From QQUD01 sp039029915 (GTDB lineage Bacteria > Chloroflexota > Anaerolineae > Promineifilales > Promineifilaceae): a stretch of DNA of 13,467 nt. The stretch covers positions 1 to 13,467 of the forward strand of contig JBCCFD010000200.1 in NCBI GenBank assembly GCA_039029915.1. Reading direction: 5' to 3'. Position numbers and translations under genes: made by a program. The notes below the pieces were generated by a model. That model did not search any database. It was not told the DNA's origin and saw nothing but the letters and a program-made list of their open reading frames with translations. Below, one piece after another: positions 1 to 6,948 of the stretch. The stretch's first letter is position 1; every line of letters begins with the position of its first letter.

Positions 1-525
1 ATCAAGCGTGCCTAGCTCCTCTTTAATGGTGAATAAATCCAACAGCGCCTGAGTGGGGTGCTCTCCGGGGCCATCCCCAGCGTTAAGAACTGGTACAGAA
101 GCGGCGTGGGCCGCAACTTCGGCTGAACCAATTTCAGGATGACGTAAGACAATTACGTCTGCATACTGTTCTAACACCTTGATGGAATCTGCTAACGTTT
201 CTCCTTTACTAACAGAGCTAAACTGGACACCCTGTGTAATTGGAATCACACTCCCCCCCAGCCGTTCCATAGCGGCAATAAATGAGGAACTCGTGCGGGT
301 GCTCGGTTCATAAAACATACAGGCCAGCACTTTCCCTTTAAGCAAGTCAACCCCGCCGACCGCCTCGACCATTTCTTGCATTTCTTTGGCCCGAGTAAAG
401 ATATAATCTAGGGTGTATTTATCAAATTGACCCACTGACAGGATGTCACAGCCCGTTAGTCCATTTCCGCTTAATGGGGGGGATTTAAGTTCATCTAAGT
501 TGAATAAAGGTTTTAATTCTGCCAT
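1..525 (-). CDS. pyrB: Aspartate carbamoyltransferase catalytic chain, 5' part
   Basis: This enzyme joins carbamoyl phosphate and L-aspartate to give N-carbamoyl-aspartate, the committed step of pyrimidine synthesis in the cytoplasm. Reading leftward from ATG at 525, 175 codons are present and the frame is open to the window edge, so roughly the C-terminal 40% is missing. Visible are the carbamoyl-phosphate loop FYEPSTRTSSSF (residues 71-82), the 80s-loop SVSKGET (104-110, with the active-site Lys) and HPTQALLDLF (156-165), all hallmarks of ATCase rather than ornithine carbamoyltransferase. About 20-25 extra N-terminal residues precede the point where the E. coli protein would begin. The start is supported by the Shine-Dalgarno AGGGAG (539-534) 8 bases upstream. 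The gene is divergent from the pyrE-like gene at 870 and has a long leader with an apparent attenuator. Family assignment is secure. Confidence 0.96.
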   Translation of the reverse strand, partial: MAELKPLFNLDELKSPPLSGNGLTGCDILSVGQFDKYTLDYIFTRAKEMQEMVEAVGGVDLLKGKVLACMFYEPSTRTSSSFIAAMERLGGSVIPITQGVQFSSVSKGETLADSIKVLEQYADVIVLRHPEIGSAEVAAHAASVPVLNAGDGPGEHPTQALLDLFTIKEELGTLD

Positions 526-544
526 TTTTCTTTCTCCCTAAAGA

Positions 545-617
545 ATTTACGCAAAGCCCTCAATTTGCTGACGTACAAGCTGATGATAATGACCTTGGCA
601 CGCCCGCTTGCGTAAAT
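545..617 (-). promoter_or_regulatory. Long-range hairpin in the pyrB 5' untranslated region
   Basis: Two perfect 10-base arms, 617-608 (AUUUACGCAA in the pyrB mRNA) and 554-545 (UUGCGUAAAU), are separated by 53 bases. They lie between the attenuator terminator and the pyrB Shine-Dalgarno. The closed stem would end 5 bases upstream of the Shine-Dalgarno (539-534), so it could set ribosome access or protect the 5' end of the read-through transcript. The pairing is directly visible; any role is inference. Confidence 0.45.
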
Positions 618-636
618 GCTATTTGATTTTTCAGGC

Positions 637-668
637 AAAAAAAAAGCTCAATCCCAAAGGATCGAGCT
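637..668 (-). terminator. Rho-independent terminator in the pyrB leader (attenuator)
   Basis: Read on the minus strand, AGCUCGAUCC (668-659) pairs with GGAUUGAGCU (654-645) around a 4-base loop. That gives a 10-bp stem with one G-U pair, followed by 8 uridines (644-637). This is a textbook intrinsic terminator, but it stands 112 bases upstream of the pyrB start and downstream of the best pyrB promoter. It would therefore stop transcription before the gene unless overridden. It begins inside the second of two tandem stop codons of a short leader ORF. It is not a terminator on the plus strand, where no T-run follows the stem. Confidence 0.85.
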
Positions 669-669
669 A

Positions 670-744
670 CTAAAAACAAAAAATGTGTCGCACAAATCGC
701 TTTATGCCAATTTTCTTGTGTGAGTGCCTGAGTAGAAATACCAT
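670..744 (-). CDS. pyrB leader peptide, 24 aa
   Basis: From ATG at 744 the minus strand encodes MVFLLRHSHKKIGIKRFVRH followed by IFCF and two stops in tandem (TAGTAG). The last codons form the U-rich run AUUUUUUGUUUUUAG immediately before the attenuator stem. In E. coli pyrBI, RNA polymerase pauses in such U-rich leader DNA when UTP is low, and the ribosome translating the pyrL leader catches up and blocks the terminator. The order here is the same: leader ORF, U-tract, stop codon, terminator, pyrB. No good Shine-Dalgarno is visible before the ATG, which is the main weakness. No homology to PyrL is claimed, only the same architecture. Confidence 0.6.
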   Translation of the reverse strand: MVFLLRHSHKKIGIKRFVRHIFCF

Positions 745-793
745 TAAAAAACTTTAAGCCTAAATTAGTTTATATTTTTTGACCTAATCGGGG

Positions 794-823
794 ATTCTAT
801 CAGGGGTATTGGTATTTTGCCAA
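794..823 (-). promoter_or_regulatory. Putative pyrB promoter
   Basis: On the minus strand, TTGGCA (823-818) and TAGAAT (799-794) are separated by 18 bases, each matching 5 of 6 consensus positions. The predicted transcription start near 787 gives a leader of about 260 bases carrying the leader ORF, attenuator and long hairpin. It lies back to back with the pyrE promoter; the two -35 elements are about 10 bases apart. Confidence 0.6.
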
Positions 824-832
824 TAATTCTTT

Positions 833-862
833 TTGGGTTCGCAAGCGGGCTGAGGTTATAAT
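833..862 (+). promoter_or_regulatory. Promoter of the pyrE-like gene, probably leaderless
   Basis: A perfect TATAAT lies at 857-862 with a weak TTGGGT (833-838) 18 bases upstream. The ATG of the gene follows the -10 box after exactly 7 bases (863-869), so transcription should begin at or next to the start codon. No Shine-Dalgarno can be fitted in the 7 bases. The same TATAAT-N7-ATG arrangement is found before the cotransporter gene at 12041. Confidence 0.7.
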
Positions 863-869
863 CTATAGC

Positions 870-1487
870 ATGAGCATTTCTGAAACGCTACGAGAGCAGA
901 TCGCCTTAAGTTTGTTTGATATTGGGTCGATTCAGCTTGGAAAGTATAAATTCCAAGGTGGTCGGACGGCCCGCCTTTATCTTGATTTGCGCCTCATTGT
1001 CTCATTCCCAGAGACCTTGCGTTTAGTGAGCAAAGGGTATCAAGCAATGCTTGAAGGAATCTCCTTTGATATTTTAGCGGCTCAGCCTGTAGCTGGTTTA
1101 CCAATTTGTACTGCGTTGAGTCTAGAGATGAATGTGCCGATGATTTACCCCCGAAAAACGGCAAGAAGCTACGGGACTGGGAAATCAGTTGAGGGTATTT
1201 GGGAAGTCGGACAAACGGCCGTTATTGTGGATGATGTTATTCAAACGGGTGAAAGTATTTTACAGGGAACGGTATCGCTCAAAACAGCTGGAATTCAAGT
1301 AAGAGATGCCGTTGTTTTGATAGATCGAGAAAATCCAACGGCAAAATCGCTTTTTGCTCAAGAATATCGTCTCCATTCTCTTTTCACCGTGTCCAGCCTC
1401 CTGTCAATTTTAGAAGAAAACGGCCGTATCACTCAAAAACAGCTCAATAAAGTGCTTAAATCGTTCCAAGCTGAATCGTCGTCATGA
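870..1487 (+). CDS. pyrE: Orotate phosphoribosyltransferase-like protein
   Basis: This is a 205-residue type I phosphoribosyltransferase. Members of the family transfer ribose-5-phosphate from PRPP to orotate to give OMP. The PRPP-binding motif AVIVDDVIQTGESIL spans about 117-131, the flexible-loop region YPRKTARSYGTGK about 93-105, and YLDLRLIVSFP (37-47) resembles the orotate-binding side of short bacterial PyrE proteins. Divergence from pyrB supports a pyrimidine role. Oddities: the position of the usual LKSG lysine is Gln29, and in the loop the catalytic Lys (K103 of Salmonella OPRT) aligns with Arg99 and His105 with Tyr101. These alignments are by eye. It could be a lineage variant of PyrE or a related PRTase with another job, such as sensing. 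Start at 870 fits the TATAAT 7 bases upstream. Confidence 0.8.
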   Translation: MSISETLREQIALSLFDIGSIQLGKYKFQGGRTARLYLDLRLIVSFPETLRLVSKGYQAMLEGISFDILAAQPVAGLPICTALSLEMNVPMIYPRKTARSYGTGKSVEGIWEVGQTAVIVDDVIQTGESILQGTVSLKTAGIQVRDAVVLIDRENPTAKSLFAQEYRLHSLFTVSSLLSILEENGRITQKQLNKVLKSFQAESSS

Positions 1488-1557
1488 AAATGACCGATCG
1501 CATTTCAATATCATTTCCTTAAAATTCAACCTGTTTAAAAATAAATAAGGACATTCT

Positions 1558-4296
1558 ATGACTGACCAAACCAAAGAGCGTTCGCATGATGTTTTGCATT
1601 ATGATGTTAACCCCCTGACCGCGATATTTTCTCCCAAGAGCGTGGCTGTAATTGGTGCCACAGAACGAGAGGGAAGCGTAGGTCGGACGATTATGGAGAA
1701 TCTGATAGCCAATGATTTTGGGGGAGAAATCTATCCAATTAGCCTTAAAAGAAGGCGGATTTTTAACTTAAATGCCCATCAATCGATTACTGATATTAAA
1801 AACACCATAGATTTGGCGATTATTGTAACGCCAGCTCAAACAGTACCCCCAATTATTCGTGAGTGTGTGACCGCAGGCGTCAAAGGTGCCATTATTATCT
1901 CGGCTGGTTTTAAAGAGCGAGGGGCCGAAGGAGTGGCGCTTGAACAAGAAATACTAGCGATTGCCAAAGAGGGCAATATGCGCATTATTGGCCCTAACTG
2001 TTTAGGCGTTATGAACCCAAACAGTGGCTTGAATGCAACCTTTGCCTCATCTATGGCGCGGAAGGGGAGCGTTGGGTTTATTAGCCAAAGCGGGGCTTTG
2101 TTAACGTCAATTTTAGATTGGAGCTTCCGAGAAAATGTGGGCTTTAGTGCCTTTGTTTCGGTGGGTTCAATGATGGATGTTGGCTGGGGCGATCTGATTA
2201 CCTTTTTAGGGGATGATCCAAACACGAAAAGTATTGTCATTTATATGGAGTCGATTGGTGAGGCTCGCTCATTTTTGTCGGCAGCCCGTGAGGTCGCATT
2301 AACGAAACCTATCATTGTAATTAAACCGGGCCGCACGGAAGCGGCGGCAAAGGCAGCGGCTTCCCATACGGGGTCATTAACGGGCAGTGATGAAGTCCTA
2401 GCAGCTGCGTTTCGCCGGTCGGGTGTGCTTCGTGTAGACACAATCGATGGTCTGTTCAACATGGCTGAAGTGTTAGCCAAGCAGCCTCGCCCTAACGGAC
2501 CGCGTCTTTCAATTGTTACCAATGCAGGTGGTCCGGGCGTTTTGGCGACAGATGCTCTGATTGGCAGCGGTGGGGAATTGGCTGAATTAACCCCGGAAAC
2601 GACTGAGGCTTTAAATAATCTATTACCGGCTCACTGGAGCCACAGCAACCCAATCGATATTTTAGGAGATGCAGATTCTGAGCGTTATGCCAAATCAATA
2701 GAGATTGTATCTAATGATAAAAACAGCGATGGCTTTCTGATTATTCTAACCCCACAGGCAATGACAAACCCCACTGAAACGGCACAAGGTGTTGTTGAGA
2801 AGTTTGAGCGTTCGGCTGGTTATCCGTATGGCAAACCTATTTTAACGAGCTGGATGGGGGGAGAAGATGTGGCTGAAGGCGAGCAAATGCTCAACGATGC
2901 CAATATTCCAACGTTTGATTTCCCCGATACGGCCGCTCGCGTGTTTGAATACATGTGGCGCTATCAAAAGCGGCTGGGCAGTTTATACGAGACGCCTGAA
3001 GCGATTGAAACAACTGATGAATTGAGTAAAAAGCAACAAGAAGTTTCTGAAATGATCGCTCGGATTCGACAAACGGGCCGGACCATCATGACGGAGTATG
3101 AATCAAAGAATGTGCTAGCAGCGTATGGCATTCCAACGATTGATACGCGATTGGCACAAACCCCTGACGAAGCCATCAAAATTTCAAACAAAATTGGCTA
3201 TCCCGTTGTTTTGAAGCTAAATTCTGAAACGATCACGCATAAAACTGATGTTGGTGGCGTGCGGCTTGACTTAATGACTGATGATGCCGTGAAGCATGCC
3301 TTTGTAACAATGCAAACGGCCGTTTCTCAAAAGTATACTGCTGATGACTTCTTAGGTGTCACCGTTCAACCGATGTTGAATCTTAAAGAAGGGTATGAGC
3401 TGATCTTGGGTGCTAGTCCAGATCCTCAATTTGGTCCGGTGCTGCTCTTCGGTACGGGCGGAACGCTGGTTGAGGTATTTAAAGATCGTGCCTTAGGGCT
3501 GCCCCCATTAACCACCACACTTGCTCGACGTATGATGGAGCGGACTAAAATTTATCACGCTTTACAGGGGGTACGCGGACGGGACCCAGTTGATTTAGCG
3601 GCGCTAGAGGAGCTGATGGTTCGCTTTGGCCAGCTCGTGATCGATCAGCCGTGGATTAGTGAGATTGACATTAACCCTCTGTTTGCCTCAGCTGATGAAT
3701 TGATTGCTTTAGATGGTCGGGTGGTTTTGTATGGACCAGAGATGCAGGAAAGCGATTTGCCCCGCTTGGCAATACGGCCGTATCCCACCCAATATATCCA
3801 TCCATTTATTGATAAATCGCTTGAGCAGTTGCGAGTGCGTCCCATTCGTCCAGAAGATGAACCGAAGATGGTGGCATTCCACGCTACCCTCTCTGAAGAA
3901 AGCGTTTATTTTCGCTACTTCCGAGCGTTTAACTTAGAACAGCGCGTAGAGCATGAACGTCTTGTTCGCATCTGTTTTGTGGATTATGACCGTGATATCG
4001 TGTTGGTGGTGGAACGGGATCAAGATGAGCATGAGCTGGTTGCGGTTGGCCGCTTGACCCGAACAAAAGTCGAAGGGGTGTCTGAATTTGCTATGTTGGT
4101 GAGTGATGCGTATCACGGCCGAGGCATTGGGACGACGTTGCTGAAGCAGCTATTAGATGTTGGGAAGCAAGAAAATGTGAAAATTGTTGAAGCGTATATG
4201 CTGCCTAGCAACAGCGGTATGCGGGCAGTTTGCCAAAAGTTAGGATTTTCCTTTTCGCATGAAGACGGCGTGATAAAAGCGACATTGGCCTTATGA
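1558..4296 (+). CDS. ADP-forming acyl-CoA synthetase fused to GNAT acetyltransferase (Pat-like)
   Basis: This 912-residue protein has the domain order of Pat/PatZ protein-lysine acetyltransferases: CoA-binding Rossmann domain (about 20-150; IGATEREGSVG, GPNCLG at 145-150), two succinyl-CoA-ligase-like domains (GFISQSGAL at 173-181; NAGGPG from 322), an ATP-grasp domain (about 511-735) and a C-terminal GNAT domain (about 757-912; acetyl-CoA loop HGRGIGT, end motif KLGFSF). His270 in SHTGSLTGSD is at the place of the phosphorylated catalytic His of ADP-forming acetyl-CoA synthetases, so the synthetase half may be active, making acyl-CoA and ATP from acyl-phosphate-type chemistry. Enterobacterial Pat is reported to have an inactive synthetase half. 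The start has Shine-Dalgarno AAGGA (1547-1551) 6 bases upstream. It lies 70 bases after the pyrE-like gene, possibly co-transcribed. Whether its main role is energy metabolism or protein acetylation cannot be read from sequence. Confidence 0.9.
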   Translation: MTDQTKERSHDVLHYDVNPLTAIFSPKSVAVIGATEREGSVGRTIMENLIANDFGGEIYPISLKRRRIFNLNAHQSITDIKNTIDLAIIVTPAQTVPPIIRECVTAGVKGAIIISAGFKERGAEGVALEQEILAIAKEGNMRIIGPNCLGVMNPNSGLNATFASSMARKGSVGFISQSGALLTSILDWSFRENVGFSAFVSVGSMMDVGWGDLITFLGDDPNTKSIVIYMESIGEARSFLSAAREVALTKPIIVIKPGRTEAAAKAAASHTGSLTGSDEVLAAAFRRSGVLRVDTIDGLFNMAEVLAKQPRPNGPRLSIVTNAGGPGVLATDALIGSGGELAELTPETTEALNNLLPAHWSHSNPIDILGDADSERYAKSIEIVSNDKNSDGFLIILTPQAMTNPTETAQGVVEKFERSAGYPYGKPILTSWMGGEDVAEGEQMLNDANIPTFDFPDTAARVFEYMWRYQKRLGSLYETPEAIETTDELSKKQQEVSEMIARIRQTGRTIMTEYESKNVLAAYGIPTIDTRLAQTPDEAIKISNKIGYPVVLKLNSETITHKTDVGGVRLDLMTDDAVKHAFVTMQTAVSQKYTADDFLGVTVQPMLNLKEGYELILGASPDPQFGPVLLFGTGGTLVEVFKDRALGLPPLTTTLARRMMERTKIYHALQGVRGRDPVDLAALEELMVRFGQLVIDQPWISEIDINPLFASADELIALDGRVVLYGPEMQESDLPRLAIRPYPTQYIHPFIDKSLEQLRVRPIRPEDEPKMVAFHATLSEESVYFRYFRAFNLEQRVEHERLVRICFVDYDRDIVLVVERDQDEHELVAVGRLTRTKVEGVSEFAMLVSDAYHGRGIGTTLLKQLLDVGKQENVKIVEAYMLPSNSGMRAVCQKLGFSFSHEDGVIKATLAL

Positions 4297-4341
4297 TGGT
4301 TGTCAATAATTCTGATGAGCTTTTTTGTCACTAACGATTAA

Positions 4342-4384
4342 ACATTGTGGCCTCCTTGAGGCTAAAATAAGGACGCCACAATGT
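4342..4384. promoter_or_regulatory. Dyad upstream of the metalloregulator gene
   Basis: ACATTGTGGC (4342-4351) and GCCACAATGT (4375-4384) are perfect 10-base inverted arms, 23 bases apart. A second 5-bp hairpin, GCCTC-CTT-GAGGC (4350-4362), overlaps the left arm, so the two could not form fully at once. No T-run follows, so it is not a convincing terminator for the upstream gene. It may be a binding site or an RNA switch-like element. The structure is visible; its role is inference. Confidence 0.4.
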
Positions 4385-4412
4385 AACAATACGGCTGTTC
4401 CTATAAAACCCC

Positions 4413-4441
4413 TTGTTGTTCCGTTGGGAATCCGGTATGGT
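4413..4441 (+). promoter_or_regulatory. Weak putative promoter of the metalloregulator gene
   Basis: TTGTTG (4413-4418) and TATGGT (4436-4441) are 17 bases apart, a moderate match to sigma-70 consensus. A start near 4448 would give a 30-base leader with Shine-Dalgarno-like AGGA at 4465-4468. GGTA-TGG-TACC (4434-4444) overlaps the -10 box and is a small candidate operator. This is a low-strength call. Confidence 0.35.
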
Positions 4442-4477
4442 ACCAGTAAGAAAGTCACCCACATAGGATCAGCACAT

Positions 4478-5185
4478 ATGCCCAAAATTGATGCCTTAGA
4501 ATCAGGCTCATCAAGCCAAAGACACAATTTAAATCATCAAGCCATTGAGGACTACCTAAAAACCATCTTCAATTTAGCGCAAGATGAGTCTCCGGTATCC
4601 ACTTCTCGCATTGCCGAAGCGCGAGAAGTGAAACCTGCTTCTGCGACAAATATGATCCAACGACTGGCTAAACTCAATTTAGTTGTCTATGAAAAACATC
4701 GTGGGGTTACTTTAACCGATTCAGGTAAAAAGTTGGCGCTTGAAGTTATACGCCACCATCGGTTGTTGGAGCTATACCTGATGGAAGCATTGGGATTTAG
4801 CTGGGATGAAGTTCATGAACAGGCTGATATTTTGGAGCACGTGATCAGTGAAAAGCTTGAAGAGCGCATTGCGCAAGTGCTTAATCACCCAGAATTTGAC
4901 CCACACGGTGATCCAATTCCATCAAAGGATGGTGTGCTGCCTGTTCGACAAACAAGATTGCTTAGCGAAATTCTGCCGAATGAGACGGTGCGAATTGCAC
5001 GTGTTCCGCATTCTTCTGATGGTGAACTACTGCGCTATTTGGAATCTTTGGGAATAGTGCCAGGAACGGCCGTAACTGTTAGTGAACAAGCCCCCTTTGA
5101 TGGCCCGATTACCTTAGAAATTGAGGGACAACAAAAAGCCATTGCGTATAATGTGGCTTCATCGATATTAGTTGAAGAAGCTTAA
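4478..5185 (+). CDS. DtxR/MntR-family metal-dependent transcriptional regulator
   Basis: This is a 235-residue protein with an N-terminal winged helix (about 20-85), a helical metal-binding and dimerisation domain (about 86-150) and a C-terminal FeoA/SH3-like domain (about 155-233), the DtxR long form. Such proteins repress metal uptake genes when loaded with Fe2+ or Mn2+. Aligning by eye, the metal residues are Asp25 (MntR Asp8, DtxR Met10), His94, Glu98, His113, Asp117 (DtxR Cys102, MntR Glu99), Glu120 and His121. The lack of Met and Cys ligands points to a Mn-type site. ATG 4478 is preferred, with AGGA 9 bases upstream. An in-frame TTG at 4325 would add 51 residues without domain similarity and run through the dyad and promoter. 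No metal transporter is next to it, so its targets are elsewhere. Confidence 0.9.
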   Translation: MPKIDALESGSSSQRHNLNHQAIEDYLKTIFNLAQDESPVSTSRIAEAREVKPASATNMIQRLAKLNLVVYEKHRGVTLTDSGKKLALEVIRHHRLLELYLMEALGFSWDEVHEQADILEHVISEKLEERIAQVLNHPEFDPHGDPIPSKDGVLPVRQTRLLSEILPNETVRIARVPHSSDGELLRYLESLGIVPGTAVTVSEQAPFDGPITLEIEGQQKAIAYNVASSILVEEA

Positions 5186-5355
5186 GCGATCTGACGTTTG
5201 ATGATGGCGTTTAATGCAAAGCAAGAACCTCGTTTCACATAAGTGCTCCGCAGTTTCTAAATTGAAAACCATAATAAATAAAAGTTTCGGCACCTCGAAG
5301 AAACGAAGCTTGTAGCTATCGTTCATTTAAAGCGCGAAATTCGTTTCACTTAAAC

Positions 5356-6939
5356 CTACTGAATTTTGATGAAATCGATATCAGGGTGCTTGTTGGTGTA
5401 AAAATTAAACTCATGCGCTGAATTAAAAAGCGCCACAATGCGATTGTCTCTGTCTCTTGTTTTCATCATGCTAAACCGCCACGGTAATTTTTCAATTTCA
5501 TCCTCAGGTCCTTCGATCCACCGAGAAAGTTGATGTGGCAAAGGTTCAAGCTTGGTTTTTACATTGTATTCTGTTTCAAGACGGGCCTGCACGACTTCAA
5601 ATTGCAACACCCCAACCACTGCCAAAATTGGGTCACGTCTACCAGCATCCACTTCATATAAAATTTGCATCGCTCCCTCAAGCTCCAACTGAGAAAGCCC
5701 TTTGGCAAACTGCTTTTGCTTGCTCATATCGAGGTTGACTAGCCTGGCAAAATTTTCAGGAGAGAACCGCGGTATTGGGTCAAAGTTGAAGGTTTTGCCA
5801 ATGCTTAAGGTATCACCAATGCTGAACTCTTTATTCCCCGGCAAGCCGATGATGTCTCCCGCGTAAGCCTCTTCAACGACTTGTCGTTCATCCGCAAAAA
5901 ATGTGTAGGTGCGAGCGAGCTTGATGGTTTTGCCTGTTCGCTGATGTTTTACCTGACTGTTTCTTTCAAATCGACCGCTGCAAATGCGTAAAAATGCCAC
6001 ATTGTCTCGATGACGTGGATCCATATTGGCCTGAATTTTAAAAATAAAGCCTGAAAATTGACTATCCATAGGATTGATTGTGCCAACATCACTGTTGTAT
6101 GAGCCAGGTGTGGGAGCATATTGCACAAAATCATCTAAAAATAGCTGGACGCCAAAATTGGTTAACGCACTACCAAAATAGACGGGGGTTTGTTTGCCTT
6201 GCAAAACATCATCATAGTCAAAAGTCGCCATTTCATCGATTAACCCAATGTTAAGATGGAGGTCTTCAAATTGATGGTCGCTCAAACCCGCTTCTATTTT
6301 AGGATCCTCGATTGTTGTGATGTACTCAGGTGAAATCGTTTGATTGTGTGCCGTGCGGTCGAATAGATGAACCTGCTCTGATTTGCGGTCGTAGACACCT
6401 AAGAAACTGTCTCCATCACCGATGGGCCAGTTCATGGGAACTGGCTGCATGCCCAGCACTGTTTCGACTTCATCCAAAAGACCCACGGCATCTTCTGCCG
6501 GTCGATCCATTTTGTTTATGAAGGTAAAGACGGGTATCCCTCTTCGCCGGCACACCTCAAATAGCTTGATGGTTTGTGGTTCGACCCCTTTTGCGGCATC
6601 TAAAACCATAACGGCGCTATCCGCCGCCATCAAAGTGCGATACGTGTCTTCCGAGAAGTCTTGGTGACCGGGCGTGTCGAGTAGGTTAATGGTGTGCCCT
6701 AGATATGGAAACTGAAGAACGGTGGAGGTGATGGAGATTCCACGCTCTTGCTCCATTTTCATCCAGTCAGAGGTGGCAGAACGCTGGTTGCGACGGGCGC
6801 GAACGCTCCCGGCAAGATGAATCGCATTCCCATAGAGAAGAAGTTTTTCTGTCAGGGTTGTTTTACCAGCATCTGGGTGTGATATGATGGCAAATGTTCT
6901 TCTTTTTTCGATAAATTCTTTATAATTATTTTCGCTCAT
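5356..6939 (-). CDS. prfC: Peptide chain release factor 3
   Basis: RF3 is a translational GTPase that removes RF1 or RF2 from the ribosome after peptide release. From ATG at 6939 the protein has 527 residues, close to E. coli RF3 (529). GTPase motifs are clear: P-loop SHPDAGKTTL (residues 20-29), switch I RGISIT (66-71), DTPGHQDF (88-95) and NKMD (142-145), followed by the RF3 domain II and C-terminal region. The SDWMKMEQERGISIT stretch is typical of RF3 rather than EF-G. An in-frame ATG at 6978 would add 13 residues, MGHNRLWPFFVQI, encoded within a terminator-like hairpin; neither start has a good Shine-Dalgarno. The gene converges with the metalloregulator and is divergent from the histidine kinase. 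No internal frameshift of the prfB type is seen. Confidence 0.95.
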   Translation of the reverse strand: MSENNYKEFIEKRRTFAIISHPDAGKTTLTEKLLLYGNAIHLAGSVRARRNQRSATSDWMKMEQERGISITSTVLQFPYLGHTINLLDTPGHQDFSEDTYRTLMAADSAVMVLDAAKGVEPQTIKLFEVCRRRGIPVFTFINKMDRPAEDAVGLLDEVETVLGMQPVPMNWPIGDGDSFLGVYDRKSEQVHLFDRTAHNQTISPEYITTIEDPKIEAGLSDHQFEDLHLNIGLIDEMATFDYDDVLQGKQTPVYFGSALTNFGVQLFLDDFVQYAPTPGSYNSDVGTINPMDSQFSGFIFKIQANMDPRHRDNVAFLRICSGRFERNSQVKHQRTGKTIKLARTYTFFADERQVVEEAYAGDIIGLPGNKEFSIGDTLSIGKTFNFDPIPRFSPENFARLVNLDMSKQKQFAKGLSQLELEGAMQILYEVDAGRRDPILAVVGVLQFEVVQARLETEYNVKTKLEPLPHQLSRWIEGPEDEIEKLPWRFSMMKTRDRDNRIVALFNSAHEFNFYTNKHPDIDFIKIQ

Positions 6940-6948
6940 TATTTGCAC

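Larger units (their letters stand above)
602..850. repeat. 11-bp inverted repeat pair shared by the pyrB leader and pyrE promoter
   Basis: GCCCGCTTGCG at 602-612 is the exact reverse complement of CGCAAGCGGGC at 840-850. The right copy sits in the spacer of the pyrE promoter, just before its TATAAT. The left copy lies in the pyrB leader and overlaps one arm of the long-range hairpin. The two arms are 227 bases apart, so one RNA hairpin is unlikely. A DNA site shared by both divergent genes is a possible reading. Function is unknown. Confidence 0.4.

Noticed and set aside
1836..2698. Several minus-strand frames opposite the acyl-CoA synthetase gene
   Set aside because: They are shorter open frames antisense to a strongly recognised gene, without start signals or domain content.
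4325..4477. 51-codon N-terminal extension of the metalloregulator from a TTG
   Set aside because: It runs through the dyad and the likely promoter, has no domain similarity and no Shine-Dalgarno, while ATG 4478 has AGGA upstream.
5186..5355. Convergent gap between the metalloregulator and prfC, searched for a terminator
   Set aside because: Only short imperfect repeats (CGTTTCAC twice, AGCT/AGCT) are present and no stem with a T-run on either strand.
5356..6939. Possible programmed frameshift in the release factor gene
   Set aside because: The gene is RF3, not RF2, and the frame is uninterrupted from start to stop.
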